In this document: positions 30,633 to 42,130 of the stretch, in pieces | Layout of the letters: each line of letters begins with the position of its first letter | How positions within the stretch are numbered: position 1 is the first letter of the stretch | NCBI RefSeq assembly: GCF_032854445.1 | Contig: NC_088304.1 | Coordinates: 17,213,850-17,277,849 of the forward strand | DNA length: 64,000 nt | Origin: Liolophura sinensis | Lineage: Eukaryota; Mollusca; Polyplacophora; Chitonida; Chitonidae | Direction of reading: 5' to 3' | Notes under the pieces: model-generated | Seen by the model: only the letters and a program-made list of their open reading frames with translations | Database searches by the model: none | Told to the model about the DNA's origin: nothing | Translations under genes and position numbers: made by a program

Positions 30633-33354
30633 TTAAGGTCTGAAGGTCGGGCTACATGGGCTATAAACAGTGATAACAGTGATGTACATCATCATGTGTG
30701 CAATTTTTTGCAATTCGGTGATGTAAACTTTGGCATTTCATACTTTTTTCCCTCCTTTTGGGGCCAAAAAATAATAACTTGTGTCATTCCTGATGCATGA
30801 ACACCAGTCTCAAAAGCAAATCTCGCTGTGAGTCTTGATGTGGCAGTGCATGAATTCGATGCCCAATATCGTTATTGTGTATGGAGAACTTTGTATGTGA
30901 AACATTTTATTCTAATGTTTAACATCTGATTAGCTGATTACGCATGTGTGGATTATACACCTATGAAATATTGCCTACATAATTACATGTACTCGTATGT
31001 ATGCACTGTACGAGTATGTTCAGTACTTAATACTAAATTAGTATATGTAATTTACTTTATATACTGCATAAATTACACACGTTTTTGTACTATCCTGCAA
31101 CATCTCGTCTTGGTACATTTACAGTGTAGAACTTGCAAATGCCTAGATGTACACACAGTTTCACGGGGTTGTGCACTGGAAGAAAATATGGTTGAGGAAT
31201 TTCTACTGAACTGTTGAAACCTTTGTATTTGATTCTATGTGTACGTATTTGTCACATTGTCTGGCTGTATAAAACTAAAAGGAATAAATTACTGTAATTC
31301 TTTTGTGTGTATGTTCATCCATACATATTCTGAAAACAATATTCTGTGTAGATAAAATGACTAGTGATGCTTTTTGTGAAGCAGTTAAATGGGCCAACTC
31401 AACCATAGTAGTTCTGCCTCCAAAATCAAATTGAAAAATTAATTGCGCTGAAACTTGCTCTTTTATCTGTGAAAAGGTTAGGGATTTTATAGTTAGAGTA
31501 CTTTACCTTGCAAACAAATACAGTAAGCTACATGTATGTTATGCGTATTTTCTTAATTCAGGATGCCTTTATAACACATGCTGCTTGCCCGGTGGTAGGT
31601 TATTAAATCCAGCACTATGTACTTCATGCGTGATAAGTTTGGGTAAAATGTCAAATGATGTAGTTGGAGGCATCAAAGTGACTAACTTGTTGATTGCCTG
31701 GGAAGCTTACAGGTCAAGATTTGCAATACTGCATTTTATTTGGTAAGGCCCCGGCGATAGAGAGTTCAAGCTCAGGTCTGAATTTGTGACCCACCTCGGT
31801 GTATAAAGAGGACCTAATCAAATTAGAATGTCTAGCTGACTGTCAGGCCTGACTTACACAGGCACATGGGTGTTGATTAATTCTCTTCTCCCTCTTCTCC
31901 ATGTCTTCACCCTTAGGCCTGATACTACATGTACAAGATTTACCAGCAAGAGGATTAGAATAGAGTGGTATGACATTATAAAGTTAATTTGCGGAAAAAA
32001 TTGTCAGTTCAATAGAAGTGCCTAGTACCCTTTGCTGTGGATGTCTTACAACTGCTCAGGTCTTTGCTGATTCGTGCTGTTTTCCCACCTTTGGTTTTCG
32101 ACTCTCACTCAGAAAGCAGTGCTTTGGCCGCTGAATGCATGTACATGTATACTGGCCAGAAAAGATTCATGACAGTAAACTGTAAGTTTGTATTTAGCAA
32201 CTGTTTGTCTCACATATAGCTTTATACTGCACCTGCATGCATACGTACATGTATGTGCAAGTTCAAACCTTTGGACAGGAAGTTTGCTTTCACTGTGTGT
32301 GGGGCCTTGGTGACAACATATAGCCACTTTGTGTTGCATGTAACCTTCTGTTTTGAATATCACTATTCAGTATTAAAACTTAATCGTTTTAATATGGACC
32401 ATATTCTTGTCTGAAATAAACACTATGTATCTGATATATAATTAGTAGCTCAATTTGTGGTATTTTGTATCTAACCCTTTGCACATTGTACTCATCTTCC
32501 GCCAGTAATTATATGGTATGCATTATTTATCTTCATGTCACATATGCGTAGGACCTTGCTACAGGTTACTAGCTTACATTTAAGTGAAACACTATATCAT
32601 TATTAATACAATTGACAATATGATGGCCTAGCTGTTTATATCCTGGTAGATGACCTGTACATGTATGCTGTAAACATACATCTGCACAGTGCAGCAGAAG
32701 CACTCAGAGGTAGGACCCTGTGTTTGTTTATCCTCACATGTCCTCTGTTAGCTACAGAGGGATAGAGTGAGAAAGCCTGTGTCCTCAGACTATTGTTCCT
32801 GCCTTGTGTTGAGTCTGGCACTGATGTGTGAAATCTCCCTCCACCTTCCCCCTCCCCCCTCCCCACACACACAGCCCAAGGAGACTGGGGCTTAGCAGTA
32901 ACCCTGAGCTGCTGAAGATTCTTTGTAACACAGAGCAGTTTGCATCACAGTCAGCCAGGGTCTGCATCACAGTTGGCCTCAGTGGGACCAGAGACTGCTG
33001 TTTCATAGTTGTCTGTGGGTACTGTGAGACTGAGAAGATATGTTACTGGTTTACAGATGAAGAATAAATATAAGTGTACTTGAACCATGAGTGAGGTGTG
33101 CCTGTACAAGCTTGTAGCACTGCAAAAAAACAAGGAATCTTCGAGGTCAGTTGTATATTATTTATATATTTTGTTTTATTGTTTGATCAGGAATTTTGCC
33201 TGTACATGTATACAATGGCAGTCAGTCTAATTGATGGAGGAAACCAGTGTCTAGTGTATACCGGACATTTGGCAAGTTACTGTTGAACATTCCCACATGT
33301 GAGTCACGATACTAAAAGTCAGAATTTGAAATCAGGATGTCTCAGTTGCAATTT
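30633..33354. other. Non-coding, one dispersed repeat
   Basis: Positions about 31385-31540 resemble 17770-17940. There are many TACATGTA motifs. Open frames show no domain. Confidence 0.35.
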
Positions 33355-33715
33355 TTAGCCTGCCTGTACACTGTACAGGCCTAGCTTATGTTGTCCCCTG
33401 AGCGTCGGAGCAGACTTCCAATAGCATGGAAAACAATGTTAAACAAAATGTTGGGGATGTTATCTTAAGAAGTACTGTTGGTATTGAGATCAGGGTTTGC
33501 AGATAGGTAGAGCACAATGACACGAGGGGGATATACCCTGGTTGATTCAGTGTACTCATATTAAATACTGTACATTACTGACTTAGTGTATATTGTATTA
33601 AATTCAAAGTTAAACAAACTGTTAGGGGTGGTATCTCAAAGTACAGCATGTATTGACCTGAAGTTTTACAGGCCTATAAAGCACAAAGACACTTGTTCCA
33701 TCGCTGATGCTCTAT
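33355..33715 (+). repeat. Diverged satellite-family element (head plus about two monomers)
   Basis: It begins with a hairpin (GCCTGTACACTGTACAGGC at 33361-33379). About 100 bp on, monomers like those of the 36266-38690 array follow: GAGATCAGGGTTTGCA, GAGGGGGATAT, ACTGACTTAGTGTAT. Confidence 0.75.
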
Positions 33716-34837
33716 GAGCATAGTAATAACAGTAAATTACCAAATTCACGATTTCAGGTGCTTATGTATTAAGCTGAAACTTTGCATTCATCTGTCTCCT
33801 AGAGGCAAGCCTTACCAGTCTATGTTTCCTTGTTTTCCCTATCTCTCCCATCTTAATTTCATCATGGAATAGAATGTCACCAAAACACACTGAGTCAACC
33901 CCTTGCTATTAACCAACATGTACATTACCCCCACAATATAAAGAGACAAGTGGTCTTCAACCAATGTTGGACCGCGCAAATGGCCAGGTGGGCTTGTGAT
34001 CAAACAGTTTGTCAGTACATTGTTCTGTTAGCCTCAGTGAATATTCCAGTCATTTGTAATCGTAGTCTCCCAGCTACATGTTCGAGTGCATATTCATATT
34101 CGTGTAGCGACTTCATCAGTGAACCAGCTGTACTCTCTTATTGTAAATAATATATAGCTGCGTGTGACAGGTAATGTCCCGTGAGTATTTTTGTGCTTTC
34201 CATCCCACTAGCAAGTAACAGTCCCATTGAAACTGGAGCTGTTTGCATTCAAATTCATGGTTTCCATGGCAGCGAAATGGAACTAGTAGGTTTCATCATT
34301 GAGATCATATATGTAATATACATGTATATGTGAAATATCCTTGGATAGTGGTTTTATTTAAATGGTGTGTAGGTTCGTTTTGAGGTGAACAATAGGTTCT
34401 TTTAAATAAAGCTGTTTTGGTCAAATAATGTTTGAAAAGATGTGTGAATAAAATAGTCATTCATTTTCCATGGGTTGAATTAAGCTCCTATTTGGGACTG
34501 TTTTTTTTTTTTTGTGACAACAGACTGAAATAGCCAGTTTCATCAATGTCAACACAATAAAAATCACAGTTTCGTACAATTAAAACTTAGGTATACAGCT
34601 TTATATGGGGATGATCAAAATATTTCCAGCTTAAACTGGGACTGAGCCCATGAGATTTCTGGTTTCCGAATCAACTGACTGAAGATAATGAAGTACAAAT
34701 CGTAATTTGCCATGTATTGAGTTGTTAAATCTGCCCATGGGTAATGAGTGTGTCACACTCACTTGTTACGATTAATATGTGTATCAGTCTGGTCTTTCTG
34801 TCGGTCTTTACAGATAATTATTGGCAATGATTTATAT
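33716..34837. other. Non-coding, nothing recognised
   Basis: No gene recognised. A T-run lies at 34501-34513. Confidence 0.35.
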
Positions 34838-35064
34838 GACTTTTTTGTGTTTTTTACGTCATACCCAAGAATATTTCACTTATATGACGGCAGCCAGCAT
34901 TATGGTCGAAGGAAACCGAACTGAGCCCAGCGGAAACCAACGGCCATGTACGGCTGGATAGGAAGCCGGCATGAGCTGGACTTGAACTCACCACAACCGC
35001 ATTGGTGAGAGGCTTCTGGGTCATCGTGCTGGGTTGGCAAACCTCCTTGGCCACGGAGGCACCT
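34838..35064 (-). mobile_element. SINE (MetaSINE-like), minus strand, near full length
   Basis: Contains the body, the CTTGAACTC B-box-like region (minus strand), and the tRNA-like head ending near GGCCACGGAGGCACC. The A/T-rich tail is missing or eroded. Confidence 0.78.
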
Positions 35065-36265
35065 ATTAACTATGAAGCTCAGTATTTAAACCATATAATT
35101 CAGTATGGGAGTCGTAAAGGTGAAGAATTATGTGGCAGTATTATAAAAATGTGTATTTTATGTATTCAAAATACCCCATAGTTAAGATTGTTTTTTCAGT
35201 GGGTTGTTTTGTTTTGTTGTGTACAGATCTATGTACATTTAACACCTTTGTGTAAACATTTGCTTATATACATGCATATGTGCAGTCTAGTCCTGTGGGC
35301 ACTCACAAGTGTTCCTGTGCAGGAAAATGCCCCTTTCGTGAGTCTGAGGTTGAGGTATTTAATGCTTGGTTGGCCATATTTCACCGAACGTCTGACCAGA
35401 TCCAACTATCGCTCTGTTGCAGCTGCTTTGGTTCATCTCATTGTGTTGTATTCTAGCATATGCTGGGATGCTGTATGCTAGTTGATTGTCCCAGGTCCCA
35501 GGTTTTCATTTCTGTAACATGTACTACATACTCTGTGGGATGGGGTTTCCTATGGGACTCCTTATCGTAAATGGATGGTGTTCTTCTGTACATGTCTAGA
35601 TATACACATGTACATCAGGGACGTTAGGGCATATTTTTATACCATCAGTGTCACTTACCATACAGAGTGTTTGTTTAACATTGAATTCTGCATCCAAGGC
35701 ATTTTTCAAATTGTTTTTTGGCCGTATTCTGTTGAAAGCCTGGTGTAATGAGGTATGTACTGTGCTGTAATTCAAGCCATGTCATGAACTGACTCCAACA
35801 GTTGCCCCCTACGATTTTATATCCTTCTAATGTGCAAAACAGATGCAGTGTTGTTTTTGCTGCTTTAGTATCTGTTACTTCCCCAATATTAGCATTAAAG
35901 TGTGTGAAGTTGATTGTAGTGTATTATTTATGTGTCCGAGGCAACGGGTTGTGTAGGTGAAATGATGCAATGGTCGTTTATGCATTCATTGAAGACCAGA
36001 TGTATTCAACCAGTACTGTGCGCATATCTGTATGTGAGAAGTGGGGAACTGTTAATTTACATGTACTATACCATTTACGTGTATGTGGTTACACTGTGGT
36101 AAACCACTAAATGCACTGTTTGTCAGCTACATGTACCTGAGCCTAGTGCACCTCTCACATCAGAGATGGAACTCAGTGTCAAATTTGTAGACAGGACCTC
36201 TTTGGTGAAGTCTTCCACTGCGAGAGCCAATCTGTACACCGCTTGGATTTGGTTACTCAATCATT
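35065..36265. other. Non-coding, nothing recognised
   Basis: No gene or repeat family recognised. Confidence 0.35.
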
Positions 36266-38687
36266 TTTAGCTTGCCTGTACAAAGTGCAGGCATAGCTTA
36301 TGTCATACCCTGAGCGCCAAAGTGTAAACAAAATGTTAGGGTTGTTATCTCAAAAAGTACTTCAGGTATCGAGATCAGGGTTTGCGCACATGTAGAGTGC
36401 AGTAACATGAGGGGGATATTCCATCATTGATTCGATGTGTACATATTAAATCCTGTAAATTACTGAATTCCTGACTTAGTGTATTGTATATGAGAATCAG
36501 TGTTTAACAAAATCTTAGGGGTGGTACCTTCAAAAGTGCTGCATGCATTGAGCTCAGAGTTTGCTCATATGTAGAGCACAGTAGCACAAGGGGGATATTT
36601 CTTCATTCATACAGTGTATACATATTAAATTCTGAAATACTGAATTGCTGACTTAGTGTATTGTGTATTAGAGTCAGTTTCAAACAAAATGTTAAGGGTG
36701 GTATCTCCAAAAGTACTGCATGTATTGAACACAGAGTTTGCACATACAGTACCTAGAGCACAGTAGCACAAGGGGGATATTTCATCATTCATACAGTGTG
36801 TACATATTAAATTCTGAAATACTGAATTGCTGACTTAGTGTATTGTGTATGAGAATCAGTTTCAAACAAAATGTTAAGGGTGGTATCTCCAAAAGTACTG
36901 CATGTATTGAACACAGAGTTTGCACATACAGTACCTAGAGCACAGTAGCACAAGGGGGATATTTCATCATTCATACAGTGTGTACATATTAAATTCTGAA
37001 ATACTGAATTGCTGACTTAGTGTATTGTGTATTAGAATCAGTTTCAAACAAAATGTTAAGGGTGGTATCTCCAAAAGTACTGCATGTATTGAACACAGAG
37101 TTTGCACATATGTAGAGCACAGTAGCACAAGGGGGATATTTCATCATTCATACAGTGTGTACATATTAAATTCTGAAATACTGAATTGCTGACTTAGTGT
37201 ATTGTGTATTAGAATCAGTTTCAAACAAAATGTTAAGGGTGGTATCTCCAAAAGTACTGCATGTATTGAACACAGAGTTTGCACATATGTAGAGCACAGT
37301 AGCACAAGGGGGATATTTCATCATTCATACAGTGTGTACATATTAAATTTTGAAATACTGAATTGCTGACTTAGTGTATTGTGTATTAGAGTCAGTTTCA
37401 AACAAAATGTTAAGGGTGGTATGTCCAAAAGTACTGCATGTATTGAACACAGAGTTTGCACATACAGTACCTAGAGCACAGTATTACAAGGGGGATATTT
37501 CATCATTCATACAGTGTGTACATATTAAATTCTGAAATACTGAATTGCTGACTTAGTGTATTGTGTATGAGAATCAGTTTCAAACAAAATGTTAAGGGTG
37601 GTATCTCCAAAAGTACTGCATGTATTGAACACAGAGTTTGCACATACAGTACCTAGAGCACAGTAGCACAATGGGGATATTTCATCATTCATACAGTGTG
37701 TACATATTAAATTCTGAAATACTGAATTGCTGACTTAGTGCATTGTGTATTAGAGTCAGTTTCAAACAAAATGTTAAGGGTGGTATCTCCAAAAGTACTG
37801 CATGTATTGAACACAGAGTGTGGCACATACAGTACCTAGAGCACAGTAGCACAAGGGGGATATTTCATCATTCATACAGTGTGTTCATATTAAATTCTGA
37901 AATACTGAATTGCTGACTTAGTGCATTGTGTATTAGAGTCAGTTTCAAACAAAATGTTAAGGGTGGTATCTCCAAAAGTACTGCATGTATTGAACACAGA
38001 GTGTGGCACATACAGTACCTAGAGCACAGTAGCACAAGGGGGATATTTCATCATTCATACAGTGTGTTCATATTAAATTCTGAAATACTGAATTGCTGAC
38101 TTAGTGTATTGTGTATGAGAATCAGTTTCAAACAAAATGTTAAGGGTGGTATCTCCAAAAGTACTGCATGTATTGAACACAGAATTTGCACATACAGTAC
38201 CTAGAGCACAGTAGCACAATGGGGATATTTCATCATTCATACAGTGTGTACATATTAAATTCTGAAATACTGAATTGCTGACTTAGTGTATTGTGTATTA
38301 GAGTCAGTTTCAAACAAAATGTTAAGGGTGGTATCTCCAAAAGTACTGCATGTATTGAACACAGAGTTTGCACATACAGTACCTAGAGCACAGTAGCACA
38401 ATGGGGATATTTCATCATTCATACAGTGTGCACATATTAAATTTTGAAATACTGAATTGCTGACTTAGTGTATTGTGTATTAGAGTCAGTTTCAAACAAA
38501 ATGTTAAGGGTGGTATCTCCAAAAATACAGTACATGTATGTATTGAGCACACAGCTTGCACATACATGTATGATGAACACAATAACATAAGGGGGATATT
38601 CCACCATTGATTTGGTGTGTGCATATTATATACCGTAAATTACTGAACTCCTGACTTAGTGTATTCTGTAATGAAATCAGTGTTAAA
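36266..38687 (+). repeat. Satellite array, unit about 177-184 bp, ~13 copies
   Basis: It opens with a hairpin-like GCCTGTACAAAGTGCAGGC near 36273, as in the relative at 33355, followed by tandem monomers. Landmarks in each are TTGCTGACTTAGTGTATTGTG, CAAACAAAATGTTAAGGGTGG and GCACAAGGGGGATATTTCAT. Units come in short (ACATATGTAGAG, ~177 bp) and long (ACATACAGTACCTAGAG, ~182 bp) forms. The central units are very similar and the edges are more diverged, as expected for arrays homogenised from the middle. The family continues after the insertion, at 40658-40840. Confidence 0.93.
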
Positions 38688-40657
38688 CTAGAACTGCAAA
38701 GCAGTTTCGGCCGTGGTCCACGTCGTTCGTTGTCGTAGATATCATTTTATACTGTCGAATGGGAGACGACTGTATCTAAAAGCAAAACCGTTTGGGAAAG
38801 TACAGTCCACGTTGTTTGTTGTCATGGATATCATTGTACACTCTGGAATGGGAGACAACTTAACTGTATCTAAACGGAAAACAGCTTTGGGAAGTACAGT
38901 CCACAACGTTTATTGTCGTGGATATGATTGTACACTCTGGAATGGGGGACAGCTTAACTGTATCTAAACGGAAAACAGCTTGGGGAGGTACAGTCCACAA
39001 CGTTATTGTCGTGGATATCATTGTACACTCTGGAATGGGGGACAACTTAACTGTATCTAAACGGAAAACAGCTTGGGGAAGTACAGTCCACAACGTTTAT
39101 TGTCATGGATATCATTGTACACTCTGGAATGGGGGACAACTTAACTGTATCTAAACGGAAAACAGCTTGGGGAAGTACAGTCCACTACGTTTATTGTCGT
39201 GGATATCATAGTACACTCTGGAATGGGGGACAGCTTAACTGTATCTAAACGGAAAACAGTTTGGGAAGGTACAGTCCACAACGTTTATTGTCATGGATAT
39301 CATTGTACACTCTGGAATGGGAGACAACTTAACTGTATCTAAACGGAAAACAGCTTGGGGAAGTACAGTCCACAACGTTTATTGTCATGGATATCATTGT
39401 ACACTCTGGAATGGGGGACAACTTAACTGTATCTAAACGGAAAACAGCTTGGGGAAGTACAGTCCACAACGTTTATTATCGTGGATATCATTGTACACTC
39501 TGGAATGGGGGACAGCTTAACTGTATCTAAACGGAAAACAGCTTGGGGAGGTACAGTCCACAACGTTTATTGTCATGGATATCATTGTACACTCTGGAAT
39601 GGGAGACAACTTAACTGTATCTAAACGGAAAACAGCTTGGGGAAGTACAGTCCACAACGTTTATTATCGTGGATATCATTGTACACTCTGGAATGGGGGA
39701 CAGCTTAACTGTATCTAAACGGAAAACAGCTTGGGGAGGTACAGTCCACAACGTTATTGTCATGGATATCATTGTACACTCTGGAATGGGGGACAACTTA
39801 ACTGTATCTAAACGGAAAGCAGCTTGGGGAAGTACAGTCCACAACGTTTATTGTCATGGATATCATTGTACAGTATCGAATGGGAGACAACTGTACTATA
39901 TGTAACCGAAAAACGGCATGGGGAAGTTATTGACAGTGCAGCAGAAACGAGCAAGTGAACATACTATACATTAGTCCAGATGCTGTCTAACTCCATGTTA
40001 AAGCATCTGTTTCGAAAAAAAAAACGTTGTCATTTAAACGCCTCTAGCGAGAAAACTATTGATCGTATATTGCAAAAAGAGCATGTCTTGGGCTTCAACT
40101 TGGTGCAAGTTTCACATTTCTAGCTCCCATAGTTCTCGAGTTACAGCTTATTGAAATTACGTAACTAAATTTAGTTTTTTGACTATACATGTATCTCTAC
40201 AGAAATATGCAAAAACTAAAAACATATTCGGAATCAACAGTTCGAAATACACCAGAATACGTTAGAAAAAGTGAAATTTCAAAACTAGTTGTGACGTCAC
40301 AACTTCGACCAATGGCGAACTTCCAAAGTCAGAAATCAAAGATTTTTTCTAACTTATTGTAACTATCAACGGTCTAGCTGCATATCAAATTTTAAAACAA
40401 TCGGTTCAGTGGTTCTTGAGAAGAAGATGTTTAAAAGATTTCATATAAATTCCAATATGGCCTCCAAACCGCGTGACCTAAAAAAACTTGGATTGCTGTC
40501 CGCACAACTTCAGATATTTGGGAATATTACTGCAAAATTTCAAGTCAATCACTTAAAAACTCCAGCCTGTATTTTTCCGACAAAATTGAATAAATAAAAA
40601 TAATAATCCGAATGAAAACAATATGGGTTCCGCAGGACTACCTGTGTGGACCCCTAA
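38688..40657 (-). mobile_element. Non-autonomous Helitron/Helentron-like element inserted in the satellite
   Basis: The satellite sequence is interrupted between ...GTGTTAAA (ends 38687) and CAAGATGTTCGG (from 40658), and joins in phase when the insert is removed. Read on the minus strand, the insert ends with a hairpin (AACTGC-TTT-GCAGTT, 38692-38706) followed by CTAG and then T, the classic Helitron 3' end. No target duplication is evident, again as for Helitrons. It has no transposase. Inside are a 94-bp array (38710-39910) and ~750 bp of unique AT-rich DNA. The other end (GGTTCC...GGACCCC) also has a weak inverted repeat. Confidence 0.65.
38710..39910 (+). repeat. 94-bp tandem array, ~13 units
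   Basis: Unit landmarks are AAACGGAAAACAGCTTGGGG, AGTACAGTCCACAACG and TGTACACTCTGGAATGGG. Most units are 94 bp, and two lack one T (AACGTTATTG near 38999 and 39752). The first and last units are diverged. Open frames in both strands over this array are by-products of the repeat. Confidence 0.93.
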
Positions 40658-40840
40658 CAAGATGTTCGGGGTCGTATCTCAAAAACTGCATTTTTTGAGC
40701 CCATGGTTTGCACATATGTAGAGGGCAATAACATGAGGGGGATGTTCCATCGCTGGTTAATTAATTGCATATTAATTACAGTAAATTACCTCAGTACCGT
40801 ATGTATTGACCTGAAGTTGTGCATTCATGTGTCCCCTACA
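40658..40840 (+). repeat. Last monomer of the ~180-bp satellite after the insertion
   Basis: Contains AAGATGTTCGGGGTCGTATC, TTTGCACATATGTAGAG and ACATGAGGGGGATGTTCCAT, matching the array to the left. Confidence 0.75.
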
Positions 40841-41574
40841 GACGAGCTATTTGGTACTCCTTTTCGTATATCGTCATTCTGAAACTTTTCGTTGAAATCA
40901 TCCATAGACAAAACCATCTGCAGATGTGTTACATAAGGACCATCAGTGTTTTAGAACTATTATTGTTAGGGTCATCTGTAGAACGTCAGGTTGGTCAGCT
41001 GAATTAGGAAACAGAGAGTCAATCATGTGTCCAGACAGACATGTTGAGGTCGACATGTGTTATCAGTACAAAACATCAGAAACCAGTGCTATGGACAAAA
41101 GCCAAGTAGAAAATAAACAGTAGCGACAGAACCTCTCATTATTAACGATGGTATTCATGGTGTGTGCAATTGTGTGTCTGTTTTTGTATTTTAAACATAT
41201 CCATGCTCATCCAAATAGCAAACTGATTTGAAAATTGAGTAGTAACGCCCGTTGCGTCTAATGACATGCATACATCCACAACCATATAGGTGCACTCAAG
41301 TCAATCACCCAAGTCAAGACGAACTGTATGACATCGTACATATAGATATACAGTAGGCGATTATTGTGTGGATGCTATTGCAAGAGTCGTGATTGCATCT
41401 ACATTATAGATCGTTAATGATTGGCGACCACAACTACCTTTTGTGACAGTATAATCTAATGGGATGAGGTGGGATGCAAAATAGACCACTGCAATTTAGA
41501 GTAGGCGATGTCCATTAAGCTCTTCCAAAGTTTGAAAATCCGTGTCTTCGTTATGATGCTTCTGTTGCGGGAGG
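40841..41574. other. Non-coding, nothing recognised
   Basis: No gene or repeat family recognised. Confidence 0.35.
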
Positions 41575-41714
41575 ACTTCGGCGGCATGGACTTGCCCTGC
41601 CACGTGAAGACAGTATATGTACACACACCTAATGACTCGTCGTCGTCATGTGACAGAAAAATTGTTAAGTACGACATAAAACCCCAATCATTCATTCATT
41701 CATTCATTCATTCA
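41575..41714 (+). mobile_element. SINE family 3, 3' part
   Basis: Contains GGCGGCATGGACTTGCC, GTACACACACCTAATGACTC, then the tail TGTTAAGTACGACATAAAACCCC and (ATTC)n. The tail is shared with SINE family 2. Confidence 0.7.
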
Positions 41715-42046
41715 AGTTTGAACGGAATCAAACATGTTATTATTTTACCGTGTTATGTAATAGACATAACTTTTCTTCAAAGTCACAGTTTATGGAAGTT
41801 TCACTCTCCTATACCTTTTCATAATACTGTGAAATTTGTCGTCTTATATGAATTTGATTGTTTTATCTCAGCTTAACTTACTCTCCCAAAGTGTCGACAT
41901 GTGTAAGACCAAATACGCAAGATTGAAAAGAAAGTATATACTTCACGCTGATTTTTGATCTATGATATCTTTGATATCTTTTTTATGACAAAACACAGAA
42001 ATCCAGAATTTTTTTTATTATTTATTTTACTGTTTTGAGCACCATA

Positions 42047-42130
42047 TTCCACATTTGGTGGAAGACAGTTGTGTGACCATATGTGAAATATTCCTGAGTA
42101 CAGCGTAAAACACCAGTGAAATAAATAATT
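42047..42130 (+). mobile_element. SINE (MetaSINE-like) 3' fragment, diverged
   Basis: Keeps ATGTGAAATATTCCTGAGTAC-like and GCGTAAAACACCAGT segments and an AAATAAAT tail. Confidence 0.6.

Noticed and set aside
36266-38687. CRISPR-like regular repeats
   Set aside because: The units are tandem with no unique spacers and the genome is eukaryotic.
38860-39905. Repeated open frames on both strands (peptides with PQAVFRLDTVKLSPIPECT repeats)
   Set aside because: They arise because the 94-bp unit lacks stops in some frames. They follow array boundaries exactly and show no coding signature.
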